Source: Candidatus Eiseniibacteriota bacterium (lineage in GTDB: Bacteria; Eisenbacteria; RBG-16-71-46; CAIMUX01). Taken from it: DNA of 33,241 bases. The stretch spans positions 1 to 33,241 of the forward strand of contig CAIMUX010000140.1 of NCBI GenBank assembly GCA_903844735.1. The letters run 5' to 3'. Below, in pieces: positions 16,901 to 24,158 of the stretch. The notes beneath the pieces are model-generated. The model saw only the letters and a program-made list of their open reading frames with translations, had not been told where the DNA came from and did not search any database. The number at the start of each line of letters is the position of its first letter. Position 1 is the first letter of the stretch. A program made the position numbers and the translations under genes.

Positions 16901-19900
16901 CTCGTCCGGAGATGTCGTACCCAGCCCGAGGTTGGTCACCGTCCAGCGCAGAACCACCGGGCGTCCGGACGCGGCCAGGGCGGCCGGGGCCAGAGCCGTC
17001 ACCTGCAGATCCGGCGGGGTCAGGTAGACCCGTAGGGGGCCTAGGACCCGCGTGTTGTTTCCCTCGTACTCTCCCTCATCGACGCGATTCTCGAGGTCGG
17101 AGGCCAGGATCAGGTAGTAGCTGCCCCACAGGCTGCTGGGAACCGTCACGGACACTTCCCTGGTGTACGACGAGTCCGCGACGAGGAACAACTGCTCCGG
17201 ATACAAACCGAGCCGGGTGTCCTGGAAGCGATCGAGCAGCGAGTCGCTGGAGATGTAGATCGCATCCTTCCACTCCGAAATGCCCAGAATGCCCGGCCCT
17301 TCGTTCAGGATGGTGTACGTGATAGGAACCTGGGAACCCGTGCCGATGCTGTCCAAGGGCATCGAAAGAGCCGTCGGATGCAGATCCGGCGGAGGTGACG
17401 GCGTGACCTCAATGGAGTCGGAAGCCGCCAGCGCGTGAACGTTGTCCACGATGTGAATATTCGGAACAGCGAAGAGATGGAGCATCCCCGACATGTCCTC
17501 GGGAAGCCGTACGGTTCCGCTCAGCGTGTCGGACTCACCACGGGCCAGACGGGTCGCGTGGAAATACCCCGTGGCCAGCAGCGTATCCTGCGCATCGTAC
17601 GCGGCGTCCCGCGACAGAACGAGGCCGTCGTCCCAGTGATCGCTCGTGAACGTGGCATCGCCCTCGTTCGTGACCACCCAACGGACCGTGATCTCCTGCC
17701 CCGACCAGGCCGCCGCCGGCGGCTGCACGCTCGGCACGCGCAGGAAGGCCGCCAGATGGAGCGCCCGCGTCGCCGTGCTGCTCGATCGCTGATTGTCGGA
17801 CTCCTGACCGCCCTCGTTCTCCTGCAGGTTTACGTCCGTCTGCACGATCAGGTAGAAGTCGCCCGCGATGTCGTCGGGCATCGTCACTTCGCGCGTGGTG
17901 CTATAGGACTGGCCCGCGGGCAGGTAGGCGGGGTTCGGGAATGTTCCCAGGATGGTCGTCGCTCCGGGGACGATATAGGGCAGCGGAGAAAGGTAGACGC
18001 GGTCCGACCAGAGGGGCACGTCGGTGGCGACCGGTCCGGTATTGCGCACGACCCAATGGACCTGCATCGTCTCGCCGGCCTGCACCTGCGCCGGGCCTTC
18101 GACGGTGTCGACCACCAGGTTGGGATACTGCTGGGCATTGATGTACAAAGGGTCGATGCTGACCGAGGTGTTGTTGGTCTCTTCTGCATACTCGCGGATG
18201 CTGTTCTCGCGGTCGGTTTGGACGATGATCCACTGATTTCCCGGACGATTTGCTGGAATCGTCACCTGGTGCGTGTGTTCATACATGCCGCCGGGTGGCA
18301 GACCATAGGGATACTGGAACGTGGCCAGTTGCGTGTCATCCCCTCCCAAAGACGCATCGGAGGAGATCAGAATCCTCTCCCTCCACGTCCCGGTGGCCGT
18401 CGCGGTCCCCAGGTTACGGACGCGAAACGTGATCAGGCAGGGCTGTCCCGCCCAGGATTCACCCGGATGCGTGATGAGGGAGACCTGCAGGTCGGGATGG
18501 GGCGGCGTGGTCATGGGGATCCCTCGCCCCAGACGACTGTTGTTCGTTTCAGCGTTCTCCTCGCTCACCTGGCCTCTCGCGTCCGTCGTCACGACGATCC
18601 AGTACTTGCCATCGGGAACGCGCCAGGGCACCGTGACCTGCGACGTCTGCGTGTAGGACTCTCCTGCGTACAGGGTGTCCGGGCGAAGGAACTCGGCGAT
18701 CTGCACATCATCGCCCGCCAGCGAGTCGGTCGAGACATACACGCGGTCGTACCAGATGGCGGAGGCCGGGCCCTGCCCTGCGTTTGTGACCGTATAGCTC
18801 AAGCTGAACGGAACGTCGAAACGTCCCGAGTCGGGCACGGCGACCGCGGTCACCGCAAGGTCGATCAACCCGACACGGAAGGTGCGGCCGGCCGCGGACG
18901 GGTCCTCGTGCAGCGCCTGGTCGCGGGACTTCACCTCGAAGGTGTGCCAGCCCGTGGCGAGGCCGGTGAGCTGGGCCGAGAGAGTCGAACCGAAGGCGCT
19001 CCAGGAGCCGCCATCCAGACGCCAGGAGAACAGGAGCGCACCCGGCAGGCTGACGTTGTCCGAGCCGCGGTAGTTCAAGGTCACGGAGGAGGCCGACACC
19101 CAACTGCTGTCGGCAGGACCGGCCGTGATTTCGGTCTCGGGAGGCGTGAGGTCCACGGTGAAGGTCCGCGCGATCGTCCCCACGTGGTCATGCCCATCCC
19201 GGGCCCGGGCGGTCAGGGTGTGCGCTCCCTCGCTCAGTCCCCGCAGCACACGAGACGTGTCCGGCGCCCAGGCCGTGGCCGCCATGTCCAGGACCGAAGA
19301 AAAGACCAGTGCCGACCGGGGCGTGATGATGTCCACGGCGGTCCAGGCGAAGAGCACGGAGTCCGCGGCGAGGTACGAACCGGCGGACGGTGCGGCGGTG
19401 AAGCTCACCATGGGAGCGCGCGCGTGAACGAAGAACGACATGGAATCCGGCGTCGCATCGACATTGCCGGCCGGGTCTTTCGCCCTGACCCGGACTCGAT
19501 GGAATCCCTCGGCCAGATCGGTGAGTGTATCCGTGACGGCAGCACCGTAGGCCGCGTATATGCCCCCGTCGAGCCTGGAGGCATACGCCAACGTGTTGAT
19601 CGGGGCCTGCGAGTCCGTGCCGGTCCAGGTCAACGGAACCGAGGCGACCGTCACCCAGGAACTGTCCGCCGGAGCTTGCGTGATGTCGGTATCGGGCGAC
19701 GTGATGTCCACGGTGAACTCGACTCCCAGAACAGGGTCCTGGATGTTGCCCGCGAGGTCCTTCGTCTTGAGCTCCAGCAGGTGTGCACCAACGGCCAGAC
19801 CCGTCCAGGAACGGCCGGTGGAGTCGCAGAAAGCGCTCCACGCGGCACCGTCCATCCGGTAGGAGTAACCGATCTGCCCGGTGGGGGTGAGATTGTCCAG

Positions 19901-21250
19901 GCCGAGCCAGCCGAAGGTGACCGTGCTCTGCGACCACCCGCCGTCCTGCGGTCCCTGCGTGATCGACACGGTGGGCGCCGTGCGATCGAGGGTGAAGGTA
20001 CGCGTCGCCGGCGTCGGATCCTCTTGCCCATCGGTGTCCATGGACTTGACGGAGAACAGATGCGCCCCCTGGGCCAAGCCGGCAAAGGCATGCGTCGTGT
20101 CCGAAGTGAAGGCGCTCCAGGAACCGATGTCGAGCTTCCAAGCGTAGACAAGCTCCCCCACGGGCGTGAAGGTGTCAGAGCCGATCCACGAGAAGCTCAC
20201 GTCGCTGAGCGAGAGGTGAGCACCCTCCGTCGGACCCGTGGCAATCGAGGTCTCCGGCGCCGTCAGCGGCGCATTGAAGCGCCAGAGCGCGAGGGTGTTG
20301 GCATCGACCTCATGCTGGGCGTTCCCGCTCGGAAAGACGGTCCGCGCGACATTGCTGATACGGAAGTCGTCCAGTTTCCCGATCCACGGAGCGGTCCGAT
20401 CCAGCCGATCCGCGAAGCCCAGATTCTGCTCCGTGGCGTAGTTGATGGTCTTCCCCGTCCACGCGGTTTCCGCTTTCTTCACCCCATTGACGTAGAGCTT
20501 GACCGCCGAGGCGTCCACCGTGAAGGCGATATGTGTACACGTGCCGGAGGGCATCACGTCCGGGTCGGTAACCGTGACCGAGTTCCCGCTCGAGTTGTAG
20601 TAGACCTGGACGAAGAGCTTGCTCGTGGCCTTGTCGATCGCCAGGATCCAGCTCTTGCCATAGTTGTGCGAAGGAGAGTACTTCTCTATGATCGTGCTGA
20701 CCGTGCCGGACGGACCGTAGGTGCCGCTCCAGTTCACGTATCCTTCGACGGTCAGCGTCTGAACCCACAACTCCGGCGCGTCGATCACGGTGCCGTAGTG
20801 ATTGCGCCCGTCGACATCCAGCCCACCCAAGGCGCAGGCGGTCGCGAAGGGCGGGGCTCCCGAAAACCCGGCGTCGTGGTAGTGGGCCGCGGCATCGGCA
20901 ATGATCAGGCCTGAAAGATTCATCACCGAGAACTCACGGCCGTTCGAGTCGGTGAAGTCAACATCGCCCAAGATGTTGTTGAAGACCGAGAACTCCCGGC
21001 CGTTGGAATCGGTGAAATCAACGTCTCCCAGGATGTTGTTGAAGACCGAGAACTCCCGGCCGTTGGAATCGGTGAACTCGACATCCCCTAAGACGTTATT
21101 GAACACCGACACCTCGCGGGAAATGGCGTCGGTGAACTCCTGCGCGTACAGGAGACCGGGGCAGAGCAGCCAGAGGCCGGCGAGGAGCAGTCGTTTGCGT
21201 ATCGCCGACCGGAAGGAACGTGATTGGGAAGAGGACCGGCTGCTGATCAT
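10985..21250 (-). CDS. Giant secreted CARDB-repeat surface protein (3421 aa)
   Basis: A 3421-residue exported protein. The start is ATG 21250, with GGGAG six bases upstream; it gives a basic n-region and a core LLLAGLWLLCPGLLYA. Order: four 20-residue repeats (FTDSNGREFSVFNNILGDV, ~39-113); a LamG/concanavalin-like domain (DNA ~20880-20290); five Ig-like domains opening with T-S-P/A-P-x-T-x-I-x-x-x-P (~20270-18890); twelve CARDB domains of ~124 residues beginning PPDLxVT (~18870-14410); a middle region; a DPNEKLGPNG segment near 13085; CARDB 13 (~12555); two LNxVxLP modules (~12190-11680); and a FlgD-like C-terminus (WSGTGDNGRLLPGGVYFLRF, final VVVR). CARDB domains are adhesion modules, so a role as a surface adhesin or matrix scaffold is inferred. 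It follows seven glycine-rich paralogs by 62 bases. The uninterrupted frame argues that it is functional. Confidence 0.85.
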   Translation of the reverse strand: MISSRSSSQSRSFRSAIRKRLLLAGLWLLCPGLLYAQEFTDAISREVSVFNNVLGDVEFTDSNGREFSVFNNILGDVDFTDSNGREFSVFNNILGDVDFTDSNGREFSVMNLSGLIIADAAAHYHDAGFSGAPPFATACALGGLDVDGRNHYGTVIDAPELWVQTLTVEGYVNWSGTYGPSGTVSTIIEKYSPSHNYGKSWILAIDKATSKLFVQVYYNSSGNSVTVTDPDVMPSGTCTHIAFTVDASAVKLYVNGVKKAETAWTGKTINYATEQNLGFADRLDRTAPWIGKLDDFRISNVARTVFPSGNAQHEVDANTLALWRFNAPLTAPETSIATGPTEGAHLSLSDVSFSWIGSDTFTPVGELVYAWKLDIGSWSAFTSDTTHAFAGLAQGAHLFSVKSMDTDGQEDPTPATRTFTLDRTAPTVSITQGPQDGGWSQSTVTFGWLGLDNLTPTGQIGYSYRMDGAAWSAFCDSTGRSWTGLAVGAHLLELKTKDLAGNIQDPVLGVEFTVDITSPDTDITQAPADSSWVTVASVPLTWTGTDSQAPINTLAYASRLDGGIYAAYGAAVTDTLTDLAEGFHRVRVRAKDPAGNVDATPDSMSFFVHARAPMVSFTAAPSAGSYLAADSVLFAWTAVDIITPRSALVFSSVLDMAATAWAPDTSRVLRGLSEGAHTLTARARDGHDHVGTIARTFTVDLTPPETEITAGPADSSWVSASSVTLNYRGSDNVSLPGALLFSWRLDGGSWSAFGSTLSAQLTGLATGWHTFEVKSRDQALHEDPSAAGRTFRVGLIDLAVTAVAVPDSGRFDVPFSLSYTVTNAGQGPASAIWYDRVYVSTDSLAGDDVQIAEFLRPDTLYAGESYTQTSQVTVPWRVPDGKYWIVVTTDARGQVSEENAETNNSRLGRGIPMTTPPHPDLQVSLITHPGESWAGQPCLITFRVRNLGTATATGTWRERILISSDASLGGDDTQLATFQYPYGLPPGGMYEHTHQVTIPANRPGNQWIIVQTDRENSIREYAEETNNTSVSIDPLYINAQQYPNLVVDTVEGPAQVQAGETMQVHWVVRNTGPVATDVPLWSDRVYLSPLPYIVPGATTILGTFPNPAYLPAGQSYSTTREVTMPDDIAGDFYLIVQTDVNLQENEGGQESDNQRSSSTATRALHLAAFLRVPSVQPPAAAWSGQEITVRWVVTNEGDATFTSDHWDDGLVLSRDAAYDAQDTLLATGYFHATRLARGESDTLSGTVRLPEDMSGMLHLFAVPNIHIVDNVHALAASDSIEVTPSPPPDLHPTALSMPLDSIGTGSQVPITYTILNEGPGILGISEWKDAIYISSDSLLDRFQDTRLGLYPEQLFLVADSSYTREVSVTVPSSLWGSYYLILASDLENRVDEGEYEGNNTRVLGPLRVYLTPPDLQVTALAPAALAASGRPVVLRWTVTNLGLGTTSPDEWSDGLYLSDDAVLNLPGDLSLGERKHHGALDPSGSYGDSLVWTVPDTLSGPHYLIARTDIRGELGEYNAEDNNTRDTTMAIQLSPPPDLRVTDVEPRTALSSGQAALIRWSVRNVGSGGSYDTFWRDGIYISADSVFSQDDTLVTNRDHHGALASGSAYTDSVTVTLPVNRSGPGWLIVKTDVSDQVYEVPFETNNTRSRAVDIALTPPPDLVVATFGLTGEAWSGLSLPFAWTVLNAGTGATPNSAWQDAIYVSADSTLNLSQDALVATFDRSGSLGAGAQYNAAGTYTLPQGASGTIYLFAVTDRNGIVYEHVAEGNNVRRLTVNVQLTPPPDLQVVSLTSPGEITATASTQIQWSVANRGSGSTVTAGWQDRLYLSDDAALSPLSDRLLVMQERSMPLNADEGYLQTRSIVFPLETIGTKYLICQTDALDAIYEHTNESNNLRVQQVTILAPPPTPPDLAVTSLTAGVPYKSDDKAYADVQWTVRNVGEYSPSPSQSYWSDGIFLSADSLYDANDTFLGAFSHTGGLADSAEYSQSAQIHFPNGSSGARVLLCVTDYLDRVTEVSPDNNLRAVGVVISLNPVDLQVDSVATPLGAVSGQFLSVHWSVGNHGVGVTESPSWYDAVYLSRDTMVDETDALLGSKRHDGVLPAVGSYTDSLQVQIPLGYSGSYFVLVRTDKNNEVYEHEQESNNVGRTYERITVSLPAPADLVVPTVIVPLSGTGGEPIEITWSVANIGANPAPDRWYDAVYISADSTWDLSDLLLGEVEHTGGLAPGKVYRGNYAGVLQTDLPGIAPGQYHAIVRTDIRNNVNESQEDNNAGFSAEVMAADVTELPPGLVWTESLAMAESRFFHLLAGPQADLRVHLDASGAYDDLELYIGYGYVPDRIHYASRHEANPDTTVIIPGGNGQCYAMLYGRYVPGPTTYTLSTEELPFGVASVMPVAAGNAGFATLSLSGGQLDTAVRVRLVGSGGSTLDAWRLNHMNSARLEAQFDLQGVTPGLYDLELITAFPDTARLPGAFSVTAGGGAFLLLTVDGAGSLRPDTESDYVITVRNDGDADAYDVLTPFTLGAGTHYQLVNGDSTLAPRVATVDRILLSVSEVRIGQTAQFAVRVWSDRDITMDIAAIEGAALKVEPAKRSRVVRDSEKGNGRSEATVMGAYLVDVCTAFGDALASQGYTGSQAGLVSAFAGYLRLEMADRSAVFSEVAIRAALVESVPLVYDPEPPPAGVEGAVQAALEQLRAYVESVMNSAAKAPRVYVRVVRATDPNEKLGPNGRDDAFISTLQSVPFAIYFENVAGASAPARQVRLVDNLSADWDWQKMRLTEFVFGDVVIPVPPGYSYYHTTYSLPSGLLLEIDAGVDVTDGRVHWYFTTIDPATGQPTDDPLEGFLPPNDETGRGQGHVGFNIQADPGLSAGAEILNSSVIVFDENNPITTNAVRCVIRDAYADLAPTALRVQTTAIPPIEGDPISLTVTIQNLGEVRADSVAIDFYVGHPDSGGVALAPTGWVPVLAAGAHCDVSVDWTPLRLLGLQKVYAVIDRSNRVREEDEGNNVWLTTLELAPRMFALDLATDLNLVGLPFDPGDAYDAGTFAADIGASVVIQADSTGSFRSFVPADPLSPTFPVETGKGYLAVVPQGQTVLLRGVTGVGRMSVRRGLNMVSLPIENDSLLTAGAFARSLNGSAVIRYDTSQGRFRTFLPDFHTGPGFAIFGGLGYIVLAERDTTVVFDGEAWRAGLAAPMAVELADTADSTALVVSGAAASGSSVEGTAVLGITGVLQQVVPRGVAGLQTDVPLEISNVRNGIKAAAVAVAGSGHFDAALLDFSGDLAVVVGDRLRIEVAGASGSTSGDPFEYQITAEDVARRYARIDGALPAQLPQRTLMELVLPNPMRGEAGFRYQLAAATKVDLQVFSVDGRRLANLVDRHQKPGYYSLQWSGTGDNGRLLPGGVYFLRFQAGDYRNHQKIVVVR
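20915..21136 (-). repeat. 60-bp in-frame tandem repeats at the mature N-terminus of the giant protein
   Basis: Four units of 60 bases (last one partial) encode FTDSNGREFSVFNNILGDV-type repeats directly after the signal peptide. The two central units are almost identical at DNA level, and the outer ones are diverged. This pattern suggests recent slippage or unequal exchange in an exposed N-terminal stalk. Confidence 0.85.
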
Positions 21251-21312
21251 GTGCGGCTCCCTGTGTTGCGACGGCTCTGGACGCCGATGGGCCTGTTGAG
21301 AAATCACGGACA

Positions 21313-22611
21313 TCACAACCCCGTTGCTCGGGCCTGGACCACGACGAAGTCGTTGAGCGGGACTCCGGTCAATGTGGCCTGCCAGATGGACGACGTCTCG
21401 TCACCGCTCACCAGGGCGGCGTCCATTGTCGAGGAAGTACCATTGCGCTGGGTCACGCGGAGTTTCACCAGCCAGGTGGTCGGAACATTGTTCGCCTGCA
21501 TCATCACCGGCTGCAGGTCGGTGGTCACCATGACGACATCCCCAGGCGGGTTGAACCGATTCCCCGGATCGACCGGGACTGACTCGGTACCCACGGTCAC
21601 AACCCGGATGCGGGGGGCGTTGTCCGGGAGCCAGAGGACAGCCGTGTCGTTGTCCAGAGGCTTGAGCGAGGTATAGTCGGGGGCGCTGCTTCCGGTGAGT
21701 GTGATCGTATTGGCCTCGATGCGGATCCGGCCGACGCTTCCCGTGGTTCCTCCGCCCGTAGCATCGAGTCCAGCAGCGGCGCCCGCCACATGGTTGGCGA
21801 TAACCCGGATACCCCCGCCAGATCCTATACCCGTTACCAGACTGTTCCAGCCAGAGCCATCTCCGCCCTTGGCCCGGACCGTGCCGTTGACGGTGACGGT
21901 ACCGGCGCAGGCCAGCAAGATCGCACCCCCGCCGCCACCACCAGAGTACCGATTGCCGCCGCCTCCCCCGGATCCTCCGATCAGCGGCAGAATCCGTGCA
22001 TTGCCGTACATGATTCCGCCCAGCGTGCCCGTTCCACTGAAGCCATAGCCGGCATCTCCCGCCTGCTTGCCGCTGTGACCTCCACCGCCAGGACCAAGGC
22101 CCGCGCACCCGCTGTCGATGTCGTTCCTGTACCCTCTGCCGCCGGCAAAGCCGCCCGGGCCCGCGATCGCGAGCGAGCCTGATACGTCGTATGCGCTGCC
22201 GGAAAGATCGACCGCCCCCGCGATCGTGATGTCACCCGGCTGCACAAGCCACACCACCGGCGCCCCCGACCGGTGATTGGAGAACTTCACGGTCTTACCC
22301 GCCGCAATGTTCACCGACGCGTACTTGAACACGACCGCCCACTTCTCCGGATCGTATACGCCGTTTCCGTTCCCAGGCTGATTCCACGATCCGATCGTCG
22401 CAAGATCGAGATCGATGGTGGTGGTGGCTGCCGTCGGCGCGAATGCCCCGTCCGACCCGTCGGAATAGACGTTCGGGGCCGCAACAACCAGGGACGCACA
22501 TCGGAGAAGCGCCAGAATGGAGAGTCCCAGCAAGCCGTAGGAGGACGCCCGGCCGTCGATTGTTTGGCGCGGTCGTCCGGCGGCGGGTTGCATCCTGCTT
22601 GGAGCCATCAT
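21313..22611 (-). CDS. Tandem glycine-rich secreted paralog A1
   Basis: A 432-residue secreted protein, last of the seven paralogs before the giant gene. Signal peptide ~1-44 (core YGLLGLSILALLRCASLVVA). A conserved head follows (VYSDGSDGAF, GSWNQPGNGNGVYDPEKW at ~74-91, SGAPVVWLV), then a glycine-rich core (~135-300; GPGGFAGGRGY, GLGPGGGGHSG, ILPLIGGSGGGGG, GGGGGGAILLACAGTV, SGGGIRVIAN, GRIRIEANTI). The C-terminal Ig-like domain (~330-432) starts after LWLPDNAPRIRVVTVG and ends VVVQARATGL. The repetitive G-rich core suggests a beta-helix or adhesin-like fold; no enzymatic motif is visible. No FlgD-like sorting domain. Start ATG 22611, or ATG 22608, after AGGAG. Frame extension to 22779 runs through the duplicated spacer and is rejected. 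Confidence 0.75.
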   Translation of the reverse strand: MMAPSRMQPAAGRPRQTIDGRASSYGLLGLSILALLRCASLVVAAPNVYSDGSDGAFAPTAATTTIDLDLATIGSWNQPGNGNGVYDPEKWAVVFKYASVNIAAGKTVKFSNHRSGAPVVWLVQPGDITIAGAVDLSGSAYDVSGSLAIAGPGGFAGGRGYRNDIDSGCAGLGPGGGGHSGKQAGDAGYGFSGTGTLGGIMYGNARILPLIGGSGGGGGNRYSGGGGGGAILLACAGTVTVNGTVRAKGGDGSGWNSLVTGIGSGGGIRVIANHVAGAAAGLDATGGGTTGSVGRIRIEANTITLTGSSAPDYTSLKPLDNDTAVLWLPDNAPRIRVVTVGTESVPVDPGNRFNPPGDVVMVTTDLQPVMMQANNVPTTWLVKLRVTQRNGTSSTMDAALVSGDETSSIWQATLTGVPLNDFVVVQARATGL

Positions 22612-22744
22612 CGATCTCCTCTCGAACAGGTTCTGTTCTTGCCTGATGTGCGATCGCCGGTTCGGCCCCGACCGCCCTGCGATGCCGCCATCGCCACGCG
22701 CCGATGCCTCAAAGGATACCCAGCGACTTGTGCAACCGAAGACA
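22612..22744. repeat. Duplicated 133-bp spacer, copy 1
   Basis: The gap between A1 and A2 is closely similar to the gap between A3 and A4 (25476-25608), with the same length and long identical stretches such as GACCGCCCTGCGATGCCGCC. It carries the ribosome binding site of A1 and no recognisable gene. The gaps after the other array genes do not match it. Confidence 0.75.
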
Positions 22745-24073
22745 TCACAACCCCGTCGCTCGGGCTTGGACGATGACAAAGTCGTTGATCGGAACTCCGG
22801 TCAAGGTGGCCTGCCAGGTCGAGGACAGTTCGTCACCGCTCACTAGGGCGGCGTCGATTGTCGAGGAAGCACCATTGCGCTGGGTCACGCGGAGCTTCAC
22901 CAGCCAGGTGGTCGGAACATTGTTCGCCTCCATCATCACCGGCTGCGGGTCGGTGGTCACCATGACGACATCCCCGGGTGGGTTGAACCGATTCCCCGGA
23001 TCGACCGGGACTGACTCGGTACCCACGGTCACGACCCGGATGCGGGGGGCATTGTCCGGGAGCCACAGGACAGCCGTGTCATTGTCCAGAGGCTTGAGCC
23101 AGGTGTAGTCCGGGGAGCTGCTTCCGGTCAGCGTGATGGCGTTGGCTTCAATGCGAATGCGGCCGACGCTTCCCGACGCATTCCCGGTGCCCCCCAGCAC
23201 GGAGAGCGCGCTGGCCGCGCCGGTCACCTCATTGGCGATGATGCGGATGCCACCACCGGATCCGGCCGGCGAATACCAGGCGTAGACGGAAGTGTATCCA
23301 TTCCCGCCGTTTGCGTTGACGGTTCCGCTGAGGGAGGCGGTACCCGCGCACGCGAGGAGGATCGCCCCGCCGCCGCCACCACCGCCACCGCCAAACGATT
23401 GGCTGCTGCTACCTCCACCGCCCGAGCCTCCGATGAGCGGCACAATTCGCGGGTTTCCGTAGGCGCCCCCCGGAAGCGTGCCAGCGCCAGGAAAGGCATA
23501 ACCGCCGGACCCCGACGCCGTCGCGGTATGGCCGCCTCCACCCGGGCCGAGGCCGGCAGATCCGGTGTTGTTCGAAATGAGGTACCCCCGGCCTCCGGCG
23601 AACCCGCCCGGGCCTCCGTTCGTGAAGGACCCGGCTCTTCCGTTGTTGGCGTTGACCCCGGCCAGGTCCACCGTTCCCGCAATCGTGATGTTGCTTTGCG
23701 CGAGCCACACGACTGGGGCACCCGAGGGGTGGTTGATGAACTGCACGGTCTTGCCCGAAGCGATACTCACCGAGGAGTACTTGAACACCACCGCCCACTT
23801 CTCCGGATCATACACACCGTTCCCACTCACGGCCCCCGGCTGGTCCCAGGTCCCCGTCGTGGCCAGCCCCAGGTCAATGGTCGTCGTCGCTGCCGTTGGA
23901 GCGAATGCCCCATCCGACCCGTCCGAGTGGACATTCGGCGCCGCGAAAGCCAGGGAGACCCCTCCCACGAGTGCCAGGATGGCGACTCCGAGCAAGCCGC
24001 AAAACACCGTCGGTGATGTAGTGGTCCGGCACGACCTGCCATCGGCGCGTAGAATGTTCCCCAACACCTTCAT
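22745..24073 (-). CDS. Tandem glycine-rich secreted paralog A2
   Basis: A 442-residue member of the array. ATG 24073 is preceded by GGAGGAG. The signal peptide core CGLLGVAILALVGGVSLAFA differs more from A1, A3 and A4 than those do from each other. It lacks the QPGD step of the relatives (WLAQSNITIAG) and has an insertion in the head (WDQPGAVSGNGVYDPEKW). The glycine core is the richest of the set, with nine consecutive glycines around GGSSSQSFGGGG. The last ~110 residues are nearly identical to A1 at DNA level (VGTESVPVDPGNRFNPPGD in both), implying gene conversion of the 3' end. It probably belongs to the same exported structure as its neighbours; no catalytic motif. Confidence 0.75.
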   Translation of the reverse strand: MKVLGNILRADGRSCRTTTSPTVFCGLLGVAILALVGGVSLAFAAPNVHSDGSDGAFAPTAATTTIDLGLATTGTWDQPGAVSGNGVYDPEKWAVVFKYSSVSIASGKTVQFINHPSGAPVVWLAQSNITIAGTVDLAGVNANNGRAGSFTNGGPGGFAGGRGYLISNNTGSAGLGPGGGGHTATASGSGGYAFPGAGTLPGGAYGNPRIVPLIGGSGGGGSSSQSFGGGGGGGGGAILLACAGTASLSGTVNANGGNGYTSVYAWYSPAGSGGGIRIIANEVTGAASALSVLGGTGNASGSVGRIRIEANAITLTGSSSPDYTWLKPLDNDTAVLWLPDNAPRIRVVTVGTESVPVDPGNRFNPPGDVVMVTTDPQPVMMEANNVPTTWLVKLRVTQRNGASSTIDAALVSGDELSSTWQATLTGVPINDFVIVQARATGL

Positions 24074-24158
24074 CGGTCTCCTCCCTGGACTGTTCTGACT
24101 CTACCCGGCATTCGATGGCGAGCCATGCTCCGACCGGTGTGCGCTGCGACCCTGGACA

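Noticed and set aside
17435-20914. 1159-codon open frame on the + strand opposite the CARDB and Ig repeats
   Set aside because: Same antisense effect. Its repetitive composition follows the minus-strand domain repeats, and nothing in it resembles a known fold.
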